A stretch of 21,742 nt of DNA, from the NCBI GenBank assembly GCA_031264885.1, contig JAISDM010000296.1:1-21742 (forward strand), written 5' to 3'. The position numbers were made by a program, and so were the translations under genes. Below are positions 21,119 through 21,742 of the stretch, in pieces (position 1 is the stretch's first letter; every line of letters starts with the position of its first letter). The notes beneath the pieces were generated by a model that did not search any database, was not told the origin of the DNA, and worked only from the letters and a program-made list of their open reading frames with translations. The DNA comes from Peptococcaceae bacterium (GTDB lineage Bacteria > Bacillota > Peptococcia > DRI-13 > UBA5745).

Positions 21119-21742
21119 TTACGAGCCCGTGGACTTATACCGGCTCAGGCCGAAACGCCAGAAGGCGTAAGCCGGAACGGCGAAGAGCAGGCCCAACAAC
21201 GGCGTCAGCATGTAGAACGCGCCTGTTCTCATATTCAATAGATAAAGCAGCGGATAATATTGAAACAGCGCCAGAGGTATAACGTATGTAAAGAAACGCA
21301 GCACGTTTTCGCCGTATATCGAGAAGGGATACCGCCCGAACTCCCGGCCGCCGTCGGTGAATATGTTCATGAACTCCAGCCCCTCGACGGTAAAGAACGT
21401 AACGGCCGCCCGTATCAGGAACAGGCAGAAGAAGACGGCGCTGCCGCATGAGACCATCAAAACGAGGGTCAATACCTTATCCCACGTCCACACGACGCCG
21501 CTGGCCGGGATCGCGTAACAGAATATCGCCGCGGCTTGAATGACTCTGCCCACGCGGTTGAACTCCATCTGCGACGCCAGCACCTGGAATACCACGGAGC
21601 GCGGTCTTGCCAGGGCTCTGTCAAACTGCCCGTCGCCGAGCATTCGGGGGAAAGCGTCGAATCCGCGCCCAAAACATTCCGCGAACGAGAAAGCCAGCAG
21701 CACCGACGCGAAGCACAGCAGCACCTGTTGAAAGCTGAATCC
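21119..21742 (-). CDS. ABC-2 family permease (DUF990/PF06182-like), partial
   Basis: The frame is open through the right edge, so the N-terminus lies outside the window; at least 207 residues are visible. Four or more membrane segments are seen, with the signature MLGDGQFDRALARPRSVVFQVLAS, the later YGENVLRFFTYVIPLALFQYYPLLYLL, and the terminal RFGLSRYKSTGS typical of this permease family. These proteins pair with a second permease and an ATPase, normally next door; here the partners would lie beyond the edge. The substrate is unknown. A GTG at 21724 is internal: the upstream codons (GFSFQQ) continue the family pattern. Confidence 0.85.
   Translation of the reverse strand, partial: GFSFQQVLLCFASVLLAFSFAECFGRGFDAFPRMLGDGQFDRALARPRSVVFQVLASQMEFNRVGRVIQAAAIFCYAIPASGVVWTWDKVLTLVLMVSCGSAVFFCLFLIRAAVTFFTVEGLEFMNIFTDGGREFGRYPFSIYGENVLRFFTYVIPLALFQYYPLLYLLNMRTGAFYMLTPLLGLLFAVPAYAFWRFGLSRYKSTGS

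Overview
The window looks like chromosomal DNA from a GC-rich, spore-forming member of the Clostridia (Firmicutes). Three things support this. There is a large-type SRP RNA (about 269 nt) of the kind found in Bacillus and clostridia. It is followed by the conserved order SRP RNA, dnaX, yaaK/ebfC, recR, yaaL, bofA, as in Bacillus subtilis. And bofA itself is a sporulation gene (control of pro-sigma-K processing). I cannot name the species from the sequence.

Layout. (1) 30-3675, minus strand: an AT-rich block with a COG1078-type HD phosphohydrolase gene, a one-base-overlapping YwgA/Panacea-like gene, then an ATPase fused to a PD-(D/E)XK nuclease-like domain, closed by a rho-independent terminator. 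(2) 3682-6487, minus: an operon of a UBA-like membrane protein, an OmpR-type response regulator and a sensor histidine kinase. (3) 6636-8771, minus: a secreted multidomain wall-type protein, divergent from a receiver plus degenerate GGDEF protein (8946-9860, plus). (4) 9852-14079, minus: the dnaX-ebfC-recR-yaaL-bofA cluster behind the SRP RNA gene and its promoter. (5) 14191-20910: two divergent transcription units around a PucR-type regulator: SDR + MFS exporter on minus; regulator, amine-dehydrogenase-like oxidoreductase and second SDR on plus. The substrate is unknown. (6) 21119 to the right edge, minus: part of an ABC-2 permease.

Two themes link the regions. First, repeats invade the window. 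A 75-bp palindromic element with GTCATTC...GAATGAC ends occurs in two near-identical intergenic copies. A deleted copy supplies the last codons of yaaL. A half-copy has been amplified as five exact 75-bp units inside the dnaX reading frame, where it encodes a PGFRVKPGMT-containing linker. A separate terminal-inverted-repeat element sits between the SRP RNA terminator tract and dnaX. Second, the same TTTTAA(T/C)G direct repeats with 10-11 bp spacing occur in front of the UBA/regulator/kinase operon and at the -35 region of the degenerate GGDEF gene, suggesting one two-component regulon.

The best candidate for something undescribed is the AT-rich HD/YwgA/ATPase-nuclease block. The most solid unusual observation is the repeat domestication in dnaX and yaaL. 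No CRISPR array, tRNA, rRNA, transposase or phage gene was seen.
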